The translations under genes were made by a program, and so were the position numbers. From DASQMT01 sp963839615 (lineage in GTDB: Bacteria; Actinomycetota; Thermoleophilia; Solirubrobacterales; Solirubrobacteraceae): DNA of 64,000 nucleotides. Below are positions 1-8,688 of the stretch, piece by piece. The first letter of the stretch is position 1, and each line of letters begins with the position of its first letter. Below the pieces are notes generated by a model. It was not told the DNA's origin. It was given only the letters and a program-made list of their open reading frames with translations, and did no database searches. The stretch spans positions 558,001 through 622,000 of the forward strand of contig CAWIVY010000007.1 of assembly GCA_963839615.1 (NCBI GenBank), given 5' to 3'.

Positions 1-1
1 C

Positions 2-301
2 GCCGCCGGTGCGCGCCGCCGGCGCGAGGAGGCGGCGCAGGAGCTGCGCCGGCTCGGGCACCGCGTGGCGCGCCGGCCGCGCCCGGCCGGTGCGCGCGGC
101 GGCGCCGGCTTGGAGCAGCTGACCGAGCGCGAGCGCGAGATCGCCGAGCTCGTCACCGAGCGCCACACCAACCGCGCGATCGCCGCCGAGCTGTTCCTCT
201 CGGAGAAGACGGTCGAGAGCCACCTGCGCAACATCTTCGCCAAGCTCGGCGTCGGTTCTCGGGTGGAGGTCGCCCGTGCCGTCGAGCGCGGGAGGGGCTA
301 G
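2..301 (+). CDS. LuxR-family transcriptional regulator, C-terminal fragment
   Basis: This is the 3' end of a gene whose start lies left of the window; the frame is open from base 2. The last 65 or so residues form a LuxR/GerE helix-turn-helix: the LTERE entry, then NRAIAAELFLSEKTVESHLR (recognition helix) and NIFAKLGVGSR. The upstream part (EEAAQELRRLGHRVARR) is an Arg/Ala-rich helix like the linker before the HTH in large ATPase-type LuxR (LAL/MalT-like) regulators, so a large parent protein is plausible but not visible. It ends in a TAG that shares CTAG with the stop of the convergent oxidoreductase gene. Confidence 0.85.
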   Translation, partial: AAGARRRREEAAQELRRLGHRVARRPRPAGARGGAGLEQLTEREREIAELVTERHTNRAIAAELFLSEKTVESHLRNIFAKLGVGSRVEVARAVERGRG

Positions 302-1218
302 TGCGGACGAACGCGGATGATCGTCTTCCCCGTGCGTCGCTCGGTCGGGTTGAAGGCGGCGACGGCATCGTCGAGGGTCTCGATCCTGCCGATGTTCGTT
401 CGCAGTCGTCCGTCCCGCGCCCGCTGGACGATCTCGCTCAGCTGGCCACGATCGGACTCGACGACGAAGTCGATCGCCAGGCCGTCGGCGGGCCGCGTCT
501 CGGCCGGTCCGACGACGGTCACCAGTGTTCCCCCGGCGCGAATCAGGCCTGCGGACCGCTTCTGGATGTCGCCGCCGATGACATCGAAGACCAGATCGAC
601 TCCGCCGACGTCTTCCAGCGCGTCGTTGTCGAGGTCGACGAACTCCTGCGCGCCGAAGTCGAGCGCCTTCTGACGGTCGGCAGCGCGCCCCGTACCGATT
701 ACATACGCGCCGGCCTCGCGCGCGAGCTGCGTCACCATCGTCCCGACCGAGCCGGCCGCGCCGTGCGCGAGGACGCTCTGCCCCGCCTGAAGACGGCCGT
801 GCTCGAACAGCCCTTGCCATGCGGTCAGGGCCGAGATCGGCAGGCTCGCGCCCACCGTGAAGTCGACGTCGCCCGGCAGCGGCGCGAGGTTGCGTGCCTC
901 CACGGCAACGTACTCGGCCAGGGTGCCGTCGCGATGCCAGTCCGCCAGGCCGAACACCCGCTGTCCCACCGACAGCCCCGTCGTCCCATAGCCGAGCGCG
1001 CTGACCACTCCGGCCAGCTCGTGCCCGGGGATCGACGGTGTCCGGTCACGGTCGCGGCGATCGGTCCAGGTCGAGGGCCACGCCAGCTCAGTCGGGACGA
1101 ATCCCGACGCGTGAACCTGAATGACGACGTCGTTTATCGCTGCCGGCGGCTCGGGCCGCTCCACCAGCGTCATCCCGGCCGTTCCCGCAGCCTGGTCCGT
1201 CACCACGATCGCCTTCAT
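298..1218 (-). CDS. Zinc-free NADP-dependent alcohol dehydrogenase / quinone oxidoreductase (MDR family)
   Basis: A 306-residue medium-chain dehydrogenase/reductase. The N-terminal GroES-like domain carries the PGHELAGVV motif (about residues 60-70). The central Rossmann domain has AHGAAGSVGTMVTQLAR (about 150-166), the AAGSVG NAD(P)-binding signature of quinone-oxidoreductase-like members. The Cys/His zinc ligands of true alcohol dehydrogenases are absent, so it probably reduces quinones or enones with NADPH; the substrate is unknown. I chose the ATG at 1218 (MKAIVV) because a GAGGAG Shine-Dalgarno sits 9 nt upstream. An ATG seven codons earlier has its purine tract almost touching the start codon. 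The open frame continues much further upstream, but that part has no recognisable protein. Confidence 0.85.
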   Translation of the reverse strand: MKAIVVTDQAAGTAGMTLVERPEPPAAINDVVIQVHASGFVPTELAWPSTWTDRRDRDRTPSIPGHELAGVVSALGYGTTGLSVGQRVFGLADWHRDGTLAEYVAVEARNLAPLPGDVDFTVGASLPISALTAWQGLFEHGRLQAGQSVLAHGAAGSVGTMVTQLAREAGAYVIGTGRAADRQKALDFGAQEFVDLDNDALEDVGGVDLVFDVIGGDIQKRSAGLIRAGGTLVTVVGPAETRPADGLAIDFVVESDRGQLSEIVQRARDGRLRTNIGRIETLDDAVAAFNPTERRTGKTIIRVRPH

Positions 1219-1227
1219 GGGAATCGT

Positions 1228-1233
1228 CTCCTC
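1228..1233 (-). promoter_or_regulatory. Ribosome binding site deciding the oxidoreductase start
   Basis: GAGGAG on the minus strand, 9 nt before the ATG at 1218. It supports this start over the in-frame ATG at 1239 and over the long upstream open frame. Confidence 0.6.
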
Positions 1234-1287
1234 GGTCATTTCCTCGCGGGCCGGCTCAGCGGCCGGCGAGCGCGATACTAAGGCGCG

Positions 1288-1875
1288 ATGGCGCAGTTCC
1301 ACTGGGACCCGGACGGCTATCTCGCGCTGATGCGGGAGGAGGTGCCTGACTACGAGCGCCTCCAGGACGAGACGGCCGCCGCGACCGGGGCGGGCGCGCA
1401 GCGTCTGCTCGAGCTCGGCACGGGCACCGGCGAGACGGCCCGGCGCGTGCTCGCCCGCCATCCCGCGGCGGTGCTCGTCGGCGTCGACGCGAGCCGCGAG
1501 ATGCTCGACCGTGCGCGCGCGGTGCTGCCCGCAGACCGCGTCGAGCTGCATGTCGCCGGCATCGCCGAGCCGCTGCCGGACGGCCCGTTCGACGCGATCG
1601 TCTCGGCGCTCGCGATCCACCACCTCGACGGGCATGGCAAGGCCGACCTCTTCCGGCGCGCGGCGGCGCTGCTCGCACCGGGCGGACGGCTGGTGGTCGG
1701 CGACGTCGTCGTGCCCGAGGACCCCGCCGACGTCGTGACGCCGATCGACGGCGACTACGACAGGCCGAGCACGGTCGCCGAGCAGCTCCGCTGGCTCGCG
1801 GCGGCGGGCCTGCAGGCCTCGGTCGCCTGGGCGCGGCGCGACCTGGCGGTGCTCGTCGGCCAGGCGCCGGGCTAG
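1288..1875 (+). CDS. Class I SAM-dependent methyltransferase
   Basis: A 195-residue protein with the class I methyltransferase fold. Motif I is LLELGTGTGETARRVL (SAM binding, about residues 36-51), motif II is VGVDASREML (acidic residue for the ribose), and motif IV/post-I is FDAIVSALAIHHLD. Motif V/VI is LLAPGGRLVVGDVV. The domain organisation matches the Methyltransf_25 group of small-molecule or ubiquinone/menaquinone-type enzymes, but the substrate cannot be read from sequence. No dedicated partner gene is adjacent. The gene starts 69 bp from the divergent oxidoreductase and its TAG overlaps the stop of the convergent ATP-grasp gene through CTAG. Confidence 0.85.
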   Translation: MAQFHWDPDGYLALMREEVPDYERLQDETAAATGAGAQRLLELGTGTGETARRVLARHPAAVLVGVDASREMLDRARAVLPADRVELHVAGIAEPLPDGPFDAIVSALAIHHLDGHGKADLFRRAAALLAPGGRLVVGDVVVPEDPADVVTPIDGDYDRPSTVAEQLRWLAAAGLQASVAWARRDLAVLVGQAPG

Positions 1876-3101
1876 CGCTGGTCGCTCACCCAGGCGCCGA
1901 GCAGGCCGCGGTAGTGCGCGACGAACTGCTCGTGCTCGCGCGGCGGGAAGGCGCGGGTCACCGTCTCGACGAGCAGCGCGTCGAACTCGGGCGAGTCGAC
2001 GTAGTCGGCCATCGCCTCGTCGACGTGACCGAGGTTGCCGTCGCAGAACTCCTCGTAGGCCTCGACCTCGAAGTAGTCGTCCGCCATGCGCCTGTAGGCC
2101 TCGAGCTTCTCGGCGTAGCCCTGCTCGGAGTCCCCGACCGCGAACCACTCCTCCGGGTTCATCCCGACGCGCATCCTGCGCCCGGTCACGCAGCAGTACA
2201 CGGTCCAGCGCAGCAACGCCTTGATCGCCCACGGGAAGTAGTAGTGGAGCGAGATCAGCGAGACGTCCGGGCAGGCGTTCGCGTAGTCGATCGGGTGGAC
2301 CTCGCCGTCCTTGATCAGCGTCTCGCAGGAGTTGAACTCCCAGCGGAAGAACGCGTTCACGGTGCGCCCGATCGTGACGACCTCGCGGCCGGTCGCCTCG
2401 TCGAGGAATTCGTGGTCGACCTCGTAGCGGTCGTGCAGCGGGCGCTCGGGCTCGAAGTGCATGACCATCGTCTCGGCCCCGATCGAGAGCGAGCGCGCGA
2501 ACACGTCGAAGCCGTCGACGGCGCGCTGGAGATGCATCAGCCGCTGACCGGAGTCGTCGTAGCGCGCGGTCAGCTGGCTCGCGTCACGGACCTGGCTCAC
2601 GCCGACCCAGGCGCCGCCGTCGAACGGCTTCATGAACAGCGGATAGCCGATCTGCTCCGCGATCCCCGCGAGGTCGAACGGCCGGTTGTAGCGCGCGGCC
2701 GTGTAGGCGAAGCGCTCGTCGGCCGGCGGCTGCTTGTAGGGCACGAGCCAGGTGTCCGGCACCTTGAGCCCGAGCCGGATCATCGCGCAGTACGCCGAGT
2801 GCTTCTCCATCGACTGGAACGTGAACGGGTTGTTCATCAGGTACACGCCGTCCATCAGCGCGACCTTCTTGATCCACTCGCGCGGCACGTAGTACCAGTG
2901 CGCGAGGCGGTCGATCACGAGCGCGTGGCGAGGGCGCATGCGCAGGTCGAACGGCTCGATCGTGACGCGTTCGGTGTCGAACTCGTGGCGCTCGCCACCG
3001 TGCTCGATCGCCGGCGCGACGCGGCGCATCATCGTCTCGAACGCGCCCGACCAGTCCTCCTCCGTCCCGAGCAGGAGGCCGATCAGGTGGCTTCGGGTCA
3101 T
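1872..3101 (-). CDS. ATP-grasp family protein of unknown substrate
   Basis: A 409-residue protein. The central part looks like an ATP-grasp ligase: a pre-grasp region ending in MNNPFTFQSMEKHSAYCAM, then IGYPLFMKPFDGGAWVGVSQV, the lysine-plus-glycine-loop strand that binds ATP phosphates. Near the C-terminal half, VHPIDYANACPDVS probably supplies metal-binding acidic residues. The N-terminal segment (RHEFDTERVTIEPFDLRMRPRHALVIDRL) is family-specific. ATP-grasp enzymes join a carboxylate to an amine or thiol via acyl-phosphate; neither substrate is predictable here, and no biosynthetic neighbours point to one. The start ATG at 3101 lies 10 bp after the stop of the upstream esterase gene, so the two genes are probably cotranscribed. 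Confidence 0.75.
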   Translation of the reverse strand: MTRSHLIGLLLGTEEDWSGAFETMMRRVAPAIEHGGERHEFDTERVTIEPFDLRMRPRHALVIDRLAHWYYVPREWIKKVALMDGVYLMNNPFTFQSMEKHSAYCAMIRLGLKVPDTWLVPYKQPPADERFAYTAARYNRPFDLAGIAEQIGYPLFMKPFDGGAWVGVSQVRDASQLTARYDDSGQRLMHLQRAVDGFDVFARSLSIGAETMVMHFEPERPLHDRYEVDHEFLDEATGREVVTIGRTVNAFFRWEFNSCETLIKDGEVHPIDYANACPDVSLISLHYYFPWAIKALLRWTVYCCVTGRRMRVGMNPEEWFAVGDSEQGYAEKLEAYRRMADDYFEVEAYEEFCDGNLGHVDEAMADYVDSPEFDALLVETVTRAFPPREHEQFVAHYRGLLGAWVSDQR

Positions 3102-3111
3102 CGCCGCGACT

Positions 3112-4098
3112 CTATCCCCAGACGCGCGCGAGCAGCTCCACGAGGTGCGGGTCGAGCGTGTCGCGCCAGCCGACGTAGTTGTGCCCGTCGCGGTTGACGT
3201 GCAGCGTCACCGCGTGACCCTGGCGCCGCAGCGCGTTCGCGACCGCGCGGTTGTTGGCCAGGTTCTCCTCGGGCGCGCCGCACGTGATCGTGATCGGGAT
3301 CGGCGTCGCGGCCGGACCGGCGTGCAGCACCTGCCCGACGAAGCGCGAGATCCGCCGGAAGCGCGGGAACCCCGACTCCTGGCGGTCCCAGCGCAGCCGG
3401 AAGAACGAGCCCGATTGCAGCATCAGCGCGCCGAACGCCCCCGGGTGCAGCCAGCGCGTGTGCAGCAGCGCGAGCCCGCCGAGGCTGGCGCCGAGTCCGG
3501 CGGTCGCGGTCGCCGGGGCGACCTGGGGCACCGTTCCGGCCAGCCTGCGCGCGTAGCGGGCCGAGGCGGAGTAGGTCTCGTTGCGCTCGACGGGATCGAG
3601 CAGGGCCACGCGGCACGGCGGCAGCCGCGCGGTCGCGATCGCGTGGCTGACGAGCCGGGTGAGCCCGGACAGGCGCTCGTACTCGCCGCCGTCGTGGGCG
3701 ACGAGCAGCGGGAGCGGCTGGCGTGGGTCGGTGTCCGGCGGCGACCACAGCGCGACGCGCTCGGCGATCGGCCTGGCGGGCTCGGGCTCGGGCGCCGCGA
3801 GCCAGGCCGGTGGCTCATAGCCCGGGAACTCGACGACGGACTTGTCGCCGAACGCTCCGGGCGCGCGCAGCGGGTTGTGCGGGTCGCAGAAGGACTCGCC
3901 GTCGGCCTCGATGCGGTACTCCATGCGGTCGACCTGGGGGCGGCGGTACTCGACCTCCCAGTGGCCGCCGTCGACGCGGGCGAAGGCCGGGCCGCTGCGC
4001 GGGCGCTCGAGCTCCTGCTGGAGCCGGACGGAGCTGAAGCCGCCGTCCTCGAGCCGGAAGACCACGCGGTCCGGGTGCACCTCCGGGCCGCCGGTCAT
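3112..4098 (-). CDS. Enterochelin esterase-like alpha/beta hydrolase
   Basis: A 328-residue protein with an N-terminal immunoglobulin-like domain (about 1-90, carbohydrate-binding/E-set type) followed by an esterase D / Fes-type hydrolase domain. The nucleophile elbow is GLGASLGG with Ser205 and the catalytic His is in VNRDGHNYVGW (His306). The third acid is uncertain, possibly near the ITCGAPEEN segment. Family members hydrolyse siderophore or other esters; no siderophore genes are nearby, so the substrate is unknown. I place the start at the ATG giving MTGGPEV. The 35 extra upstream codons are Ser/Arg-rich and not protein-like. There is no signal peptide, so it should be cytoplasmic. Confidence 0.8.
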   Translation of the reverse strand: MTGGPEVHPDRVVFRLEDGGFSSVRLQQELERPRSGPAFARVDGGHWEVEYRRPQVDRMEYRIEADGESFCDPHNPLRAPGAFGDKSVVEFPGYEPPAWLAAPEPEPARPIAERVALWSPPDTDPRQPLPLLVAHDGGEYERLSGLTRLVSHAIATARLPPCRVALLDPVERNETYSASARYARRLAGTVPQVAPATATAGLGASLGGLALLHTRWLHPGAFGALMLQSGSFFRLRWDRQESGFPRFRRISRFVGQVLHAGPAATPIPITITCGAPEENLANNRAVANALRRQGHAVTLHVNRDGHNYVGWRDTLDPHLVELLARVWG

Positions 4099-4138
4099 GC
4101 GCGCGGACGATAGCGCCCGCGCGCATGCTCGCAGCCGG

Positions 4139-4780
4139 CTAGTTGACCCGTTCGACGCCGGAGGCGTCGCTCTCGGCGGTGAAGACGAGCGCGCGCCCGT
4201 CACCCTCGCCGGTGATGGTCCACCGGACCGCGCCCGTGGCGGGGTTCATGCCGAGCGTCATCGTCTGCGCGTCGAATCCGGCGCCGGCCTCCGCCTGCAC
4301 CGCGGCAGTCAGCTTGGCGGTCGCGGCGGGGTCGAGCTTGGTGATCGGGAAGACGTTGTCGGCCAGCTTGCCCGAGCCGATCAGCGTGACCTTGACGGGC
4401 TCGAGACCGTCGTGCCCCGGGCCCCACTGCAGCCCGGCGGCGCGGTTGCCCGTGCGGTACTTGACGTTGCCGCCGCCCTGCTCGGAGACGGTCAGGCCGA
4501 GCAGCTCGCCGTCGGCGCCGACCTGCTCCTCGATCTGGCGCACGACCGCGCCGAACGACGCGGGGGAGAGGTAGTCGCCGCCTGCGTCGATCGTCGACTG
4601 CTCGATCGTCGAGCGGATGTCGTCGGCCTGCCGCGAGGCTTCGTCGAACGCGCGGTCGGCGGTGTCGAAGGCGCGGTCGGTCGTGTCGTTGATCGCGGGA
4701 CGAACGACGAAGAAGAAGATGCCGGCGACGATCAGCGAGATGATCAGGCCGAAGATGCCGCCGGTGCGGACGAGGATCAT
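4139..4780 (-). CDS. Membrane-anchored protein of unknown function
   Basis: A 213-residue protein with one N-terminal transmembrane helix (about residues 7-27, GLIISLIVAGIFFFVV), then a helical stretch rich in Asp/Ala/Arg (TTDRAFDTADRAFDEASRQ) that may form a coiled coil. The extracytoplasmic region of about 150 residues ends in predicted beta-strands (VRWTITGEGDGRALVFTAESD). I recognise no family. The anchor orientation suggests a bitopic protein with most of its mass outside. The gene lies 40 bp upstream of the esterase start, in the same direction, and could belong to the same transcript. Confidence 0.7.
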   Translation of the reverse strand: MILVRTGGIFGLIISLIVAGIFFFVVRPAINDTTDRAFDTADRAFDEASRQADDIRSTIEQSTIDAGGDYLSPASFGAVVRQIEEQVGADGELLGLTVSEQGGGNVKYRTGNRAAGLQWGPGHDGLEPVKVTLIGSGKLADNVFPITKLDPAATAKLTAAVQAEAGAGFDAQTMTLGMNPATGAVRWTITGEGDGRALVFTAESDASGVERVN

Positions 4781-4907
4781 TGGGTCCCTCCAAGGGGGTG
4801 GGCGTTGACCCCGACGACGCTATGGACGCGCCGGCCGCCTGCCATCGGGAGGGGTCCCGGATCCGTTCCCGTAGATCTGCCGCGCCCCTCTCAGGGGATC
4901 GATCGCC

Positions 4908-6387
4908 TCAGTAGCCGAGCCGGTCGAGGCGTTCGGCCGCCTCGCGCTTCTTGGTCTCGCCCTCTTCGGCGGCCTGCTCGTCGCGGCCCTTGCTCATGTC
5001 GACGATGCGGATGCGCGACTTGAAGGAGCCGTCGCGGCCGTGCTGGCGCATGTCCTCGGCGCCCGCGCCGCCGCCGCCCTGGCCGCGGTCGCGCCACGGA
5101 CGGTCGCCGCCGCCGCCTCCGCCGCCCCCGCGGCGCTGCCCTCCGCGCCCGCCACGGCCCCCGCGGCCGTCCCGGTCGCGCGGGTCCACGAAGCTCTTGA
5201 TCTCGCGCACCGGGGTGACGGCCAGCCGCGCCCAGGCCGTGAAGACGGGGTCGCCGGCGGAGAGTCCCTGTGCGGCGTCGCAGCAGACGGCCGACCACTT
5301 CATCGTCTGGCCGTCGGAGCGCTGCTTCGGCGCGAGCGCCTCGCGGACCGACTCCTCGCCCCCGACGCGCTCGACGGCGGCGCGCACGCGCGCCTGGGCG
5401 CGGCCGGGGAGCGGGGCGCGGCCGCCCTGCTGCTGCTGTGGCTGCTGCGGCTGGGCCTCGGGAGCCGGCTCCGGCGGGGCCGCGGCCTCTGCGGGCTGGG
5501 TCTCGGCGGGCGCCCCCTGGGCGTCCTCGGCGGTCGGCTCGTCGCTGCGGCCCTGCTGCTCGGCCTCGTCCTGGCGGCGGAGCTCGGAGAGCTTGGCGTA
5601 GAAGGCGTTGCGGTGGCGTTGCGCGGGACTCGGCCGGCGACGCCGCTCGGGACGTTTCCGGTCTCCGGGCGGACGGCCGCTCTGGCGCCCTTGGCGCCCG
5701 CCGGGAGCGGCTTCGCCCGGCTGCGCCTGCGCCGGCGCGGCGCCCTCGGCGGCGGCTGGCGTGGCCTCGGGAGCTGCGATCTCGGCTGCGGGTGGCGCTT
5801 CACCCGTCGCTTGCGCTGGAGCGGCCTCGGCGGGGGGAGTGGCCTCCACAGCCGGCGTGTCCGCGGCCGGCTCGGCCGCAGGGCTCGCCTCGACGGGCGG
5901 CGTCTCGGCAGCGGGTTCGGCCGGCAGGGCTCGCCTCGGGGGGCGGCGTCTCGGCAGCGGGCTCGGCCGGCGGGCTCGCCTCGACAGGCGGCGTCACCGC
6001 AGCGGGCTCGGCCGGCGGGCTCGCCTCGACGGGCGGCGTCACCGCGGCCGGCTCGGCCGGCGGGCTCGCCTCGACAGGCGGCGTCACCGCGGCGGGCTCG
6101 ACCGGAGGACTGACCTCGGCCGGCGCGGCGGGTGCGGCTTCATCGGCCGGCGCATCCGCGGGGGCCGCGGGTGACTCCGCCGCCGAGCCGGCGGCCTCGG
6201 GCTCGCTGCTCGCGGGCGGAGCGGCGTCCGCGCCGGGCTCGCCGGTGTGCTCCGGCGCAGCGGCCGCCTCGTCCGGCGGCGGTGCGGCGGGGGCGCTGGG
6301 AGCCTCGGGCTCGGAGCCGGACGCCGGCCGCTCCTCGGCGGGCGCGGCCGGGGACTCGTCGCTGGGATGCTCGGGATGCTCGCTCAT
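4908..6387 (-). CDS. Ala/Pro/Glu-repeat protein with Gly-Arg-rich C-terminus (one frame break)
   Basis: Two overlapping open frames join into one protein of about 490 residues if one base is removed near 5920-5930. In one repeat the minus strand reads CCTGCCGGCCGA where the others lack one G, and the 15-residue repeat then continues in the next frame. The start is taken at the ATG giving MSEHPEHPSDESP. Residues 1 to about 230 are Pro/Ala/Glu repeats. A conserved-looking block follows (RAQARVRAAVERVGGEE, then MKWSAVCCDAAQGLSAGDPVF), then a Gly/Arg-rich tract (DGRGGRGGRGGQRRGGGGGG) and a charged tail. RGG-type tracts often bind RNA; that is only a suggestion. I recognise no named family and see no signal peptide. 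Confidence 0.6.
5880..6115. repeat. Tandem 45-bp coding repeat (about five copies)
   Basis: The unit encodes the 15-residue PPVEASPPAEPAAVT and recurs with point differences. One copy near 5925 carries an extra base that breaks the reading frame. Such repeats expand and contract easily and are also hard to assemble. Confidence 0.8.
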
Positions 6388-6449
6388 GGATTCGCGGGCG
6401 CGGCACGCGCCGGTGGGCAGGCTACCGCGGTCCCGCCACAATACTCCGG

Positions 6450-7025
6450 ATGGATCCCCACGCCGTGCTCGGACTCCCGCCCGACGCGACGCCCGAGCGT
6501 GTCACCGCGGCGTACCGCGAGCTGGCCAAGCGCTGGCACCCCGATCATGGCGGTGGCCGCGACGCGGAGCGGCGGATGGCGGAGATCAACGGCGCGTACG
6601 ACCTCCTGCGCGCTGCGGCGTGGACGCGGCGCCACGACAACCAGCCCGCACGCCCGCAGCGTCCGGCGGTGCGCGGCGCCTGGCTGGCGCCCGCGATCCG
6701 CAGCGCGCTCGGCCACGAGCTGCTCGCGGTGCTCGAGCCGAGCGAGAACGTCTGGCTCGTCACGCCCGCGACGACGTGGGCAAGCCCGCAGGCGCTGCTC
6801 GCCGCGAGCGACCGCCGGCTGCTGTGGCTGCTCGACGACGCCGTCACAGGCCGGGTCCAGAAGCTGCCGTTCACCGCGATCGAGGCGGCGCAGCACACGC
6901 TGCGCCGCCCCCGCCGCCGCGTCGCCACGCTCCGCGTGCAGGCGCGCGACGGCCGCCGGATCGCATTCGGGGAGCTGCGCCCGGCGACCGCGGCGGCGCT
7001 GGCGCGGAGGATCGCGGAGGCCTAG
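6450..7025 (+). CDS. J-domain protein with C-terminal PH-like domain
   Basis: A 191-residue protein. Residues 1-55 are a DnaJ J-domain with the essential HPD tripeptide at 30-32 (AKRWHPDHGGG), which stimulates DnaK ATPase. Instead of the DnaJ zinc finger and substrate-binding domains, the C-terminal half (about 75-191) resembles a bacterial PH-like domain (SDRRLLWLLDD, then LPFTAIEAAQ and RIAFGELRP). It is thus a specialised co-chaperone that may recruit Hsp70 to a particular client or to membranes. The long open frame upstream of the ATG is antisense to the Ala/Pro-repeat gene and is not used. Its stop overlaps the convergent MFS gene via CTAG. Confidence 0.8.
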   Translation: MDPHAVLGLPPDATPERVTAAYRELAKRWHPDHGGGRDAERRMAEINGAYDLLRAAAWTRRHDNQPARPQRPAVRGAWLAPAIRSALGHELLAVLEPSENVWLVTPATTWASPQALLAASDRRLLWLLDDAVTGRVQKLPFTAIEAAQHTLRRPRRRVATLRVQARDGRRIAFGELRPATAAALARRIAEA

Positions 7026-8422
7026 GAGACTCGGGCCGGACGCCTCCCGATCAGCGCGATCGGGACCACCGCGAGCAGCGCCAGCCCGGCCATCGCCCAC
7101 CAGCCGGAGTCGTAGGCGCCCGCTCCCGGCGCCGGGCCGAGGATCGCGATCAGGATCGCGACGCCGAACACCGCGCCGAGCTGGCGCGTCGCCGCGCTCA
7201 TGCCGCTCCCGATGCCGAGCTGGGCCGGTCCGAGATCGCGAACGCAGATGGCGACGGTCGTCGCGAAGCCGAGCCCGACGCCGACGCCCATCAGCAGCAT
7301 CGCCGGCAGCCAGTCGGCGACGAACGCCGGCTCCGTCCCGACCCGGGTGGCGAGCCAGACCCCCGCGATCGCGCTCATCACGGCTCCCGGCAGGACGAAC
7401 CGGCGCGGGTCTATCCGGTCCGTGAAGCGCGCGGCGAGGATCGCCGCGGCGGCGCTGGCCAGCGGCGCGGGCGCGATCGCCAGGCCCGCCCGCAGCACGG
7501 AGTAGTCCCAGACCTGCGTGAGGTAGAGCGAGTTCGCGAGCACGAGCCCGAAGAAGCTCGTGCCCAGCAGCAGCGAGCCCAGGTTGCCCGCGCCGAACGA
7601 GCGCACTCGGAACAGCGCCAGCTCGAGCACCGGCGCCGGATGCGCCGCGGAGCGCCAGACGAGCAGCGGGGCGAGCAGCGCGGATGCGGCGAAGGCGGCG
7701 ACCGTGCGCGGATCGCCCCAGCCCCAGACGGGCCCCTGGACCGCGCCGAGCGCGAGCGCCCCGACGGCCGACACGGCGAGCAGCGAGCCGCCGAGGTCGG
7801 GCCGGTAGGAGCGCGGCCGGCGCGGGGGCTCGGGCATGCGCCGCCCGAGCACGAGCGCCGCGATGCCGATCGGGAGGTTGACGAGGAACACGAGCCGCCA
7901 GCCGCCGAGGTCGACCATCAGCCCGCCGAGCACGGGCCCGAGCGCCGACGCGAGTCCGGCGACGGCCGCCATCAGCCCGATCGCCCGCATGCGCCGCTCG
8001 GGCGGATGCGCCGCCATCACGAGCAGCTGCGAGGACACCACGAGCATCGCGCCGCCGGCCGCCTGCAGCACGCGCGCGCCGACGAGCAGCGGCACGGAGG
8101 GGGCCGTCGCGCACAGCAGCGAGCCGGCGGTGAAGGCGGCCAGGCCGGACAGGAAGAGCCGCCGCCCTCCGACCACGTCCGCGAGCCGGCCGGCGGGCAC
8201 GAGCAGCGCGGCGAAGACGATCGCGTACGCGCTGAGGATCCAGGAGAGGCCCGCGAGCGTCGCGCCGCTGAACGACGCGCGCACGTCGGGGAACGCGATG
8301 TTGACGATCGTCGCGTCGAGATAGACGAGGAACGACGACGCAGACCCGACCGCCAGCACGGCAGCCGGGCGCAGGACACGGCCGGGGATCGCCGTGCCCT
8401 GCACCTGGGCGACCGCGCTCAT
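7022..8422 (-). CDS. MFS drug exporter, DHA2 (14-helix, EmrB/QacA) family
   Basis: A 466-residue integral membrane transporter with about 14 hydrophobic segments. The first helix has the DHA2 hallmark YLDATIVNIAFPDV (motif with Asp in TM1), followed by LSWILSAYAIVFAALLVPAGRLADVVGGRR, the MFS loop 2-3 motif A. Family members export drugs or dyes by proton antiport. Its start overlaps the stop of a 54-codon gene by ATGA, and a TetR regulator is divergently transcribed across an operator-containing gap. The exporter is thus most likely induced by a ligand of that TetR protein. The substrate is unknown. Confidence 0.9.
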   Translation of the reverse strand: MSAVAQVQGTAIPGRVLRPAAVLAVGSASSFLVYLDATIVNIAFPDVRASFSGATLAGLSWILSAYAIVFAALLVPAGRLADVVGGRRLFLSGLAAFTAGSLLCATAPSVPLLVGARVLQAAGGAMLVVSSQLLVMAAHPPERRMRAIGLMAAVAGLASALGPVLGGLMVDLGGWRLVFLVNLPIGIAALVLGRRMPEPPRRPRSYRPDLGGSLLAVSAVGALALGAVQGPVWGWGDPRTVAAFAASALLAPLLVWRSAAHPAPVLELALFRVRSFGAGNLGSLLLGTSFFGLVLANSLYLTQVWDYSVLRAGLAIAPAPLASAAAAILAARFTDRIDPRRFVLPGAVMSAIAGVWLATRVGTEPAFVADWLPAMLLMGVGVGLGFATTVAICVRDLGPAQLGIGSGMSAATRQLGAVFGVAILIAILGPAPGAGAYDSGWWAMAGLALLAVVPIALIGRRPARVS

Positions 8423-8583
8423 GCGGCGTGCCGCTCCTCCGCCACGGGCGCGGTGGCCGGCGATTCAGGGAGCGGCGCGAGGCGAACGGCGGCCTGCTCG
8501 GCCGGGACGAGCCCGACCTCGGCGAGTCGCTTGGCGAGGCCGGCGCGGAACTCGGCGGTGGAGGCGATGTCGGCGGGGGACAT
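8419..8583 (-). CDS. Small protein (54 aa) translationally coupled to the MFS exporter
   Basis: A short gene, MSPADIASTAEFRAGLAKRL at the start, with a helical first half and a Pro/Ala-rich tail ending in EERHAA. It begins at an ATG 104 bp from the TetR start and ends in a TGA sharing ATGA with the exporter start. GGAAGG lies about 8 nt before the ATG. I recognise no family. The tight coupling implies it is coexpressed with the exporter, as a leader, a small partner subunit, or simply an N-terminal segment that serves translation coupling. It has no hydrophobic segment, so it is not a membrane subunit. Confidence 0.55.
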   Translation of the reverse strand: MSPADIASTAEFRAGLAKRLAEVGLVPAEQAAVRLAPLPESPATAPVAEERHAA

Positions 8584-8626
8584 TGGGGAGCCTTCCGTTT
8601 GGGGGAGAGAGCGGGGAGGAGGTAAG

Positions 8627-8670
8627 ACGAACGGTCGTGCTTTTACTTGTATCACAACACGAACGATCGT
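8627..8670. promoter_or_regulatory. Two inverted-repeat operators for the TetR regulator
   Basis: Two copies of ACGA-N4-TCGT occur at 8627-8638 (spacer ACGG) and 8659-8670 (spacer ACGA), 32 bp apart or about three helical turns. They lie in the gap between the divergent TetR and small-protein/MFS genes. The right copy ends 18 bp before the TetR ATG. The position and symmetry fit autoregulation and repression of the exporter by TetR dimers; this is inferred, not shown. Confidence 0.65.
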
Positions 8671-8688
8671 GCTATCTTCTCCGCGCAG